Source of the DNA: an uncultured Clostridia bacterium
Lineage (GTDB): Bacteria > Bacillota_I > Bacilli_A > RF39 > UBA660
Direction: 5' to 3'
Assembly (NCBI GenBank): GCA_946533175.1
Contig: CAMNBS010000007.1
Coordinates: 1-24,363, forward strand
DNA length: 24,363 bases
Shown one piece after another: positions 24,334 through 24,363 of the stretch (position 1 is its first letter; every line of letters starts with the position of its first letter). The position numbers and the translations under genes were made by a program. The notes beneath the pieces are model-generated. The model saw only the letters and a program-made list of their open reading frames with translations, was not told where the DNA came from and made no database searches.

Positions 24334-24363
24334 TAGTAAATTATATTTCTATTTATAAATCAT

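Overview
The window is 24.4 kb of very AT-rich bacterial DNA in which every convincing gene lies on the minus strand. TGA works as a stop (the Smr gene ends in ATGA) and TGG encodes Trp, so this is the standard bacterial code rather than the Mycoplasma code. Gene content and AT richness fit a small-genome, low-GC member of the Bacilli (Acholeplasma-, RF39- or Erysipelotrichales-like): GatCAB amidotransferase, RecD2, an LtaS-like enzyme, a T-box alaS leader and Shine-Dalgarno starts. The lineage is inferred from style, not from a marker gene.

Read in the direction of transcription (right to left): (1) gatC-gatA-gatB, overlapping genes with their own promoter and terminator, make Gln-tRNA(Gln)/Asn-tRNA(Asn) by transamidation. 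(2) mutM-recD2, DNA repair, are followed by a 51-residue membrane protein with a good terminator. (3) tkt (transketolase) overlaps a prepilin-like gene. (4) A gene-free stretch of about 830 bases (14613-15441) holds two tandem structured RNAs. Each has a near-consensus promoter with a 17-base spacer and ends in an intrinsic terminator. They share sequence blocks and compensatory helices, and the upstream copy also carries a run of six tiny back-to-back hairpins. (5) An LtaS-like membrane phosphoglycerol transferase has its -35 box inside the terminator of the second RNA. (6) relA/RSH-dtd-pfkB kinase-smr-gmk form one tight operon in which the stringent-response synthetase sits with guanylate kinase. 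(7) nusB-xseA-unknown-xseB-rhodanese is an exonuclease VII operon with an unrecognised gene between the two subunits. (8) A T-box (Ala) leader controls alaS-holA-glycosyltransferase, which ends in a terminator at the left edge.

Most of the window is housekeeping. The part worth following is the pair of tandem RNAs at 14658-15354. Two features that look designed by selection are the 5'-end helix, whose strands covary between copies around a bulged GCC, and the hairpin array. I do not recognise the RNA class; a covariance-model search is needed before calling it new. Secondary points are an RSH protein whose hydrolase active site appears erased while its synthetase site is intact, and the xseA/xseB interloper.
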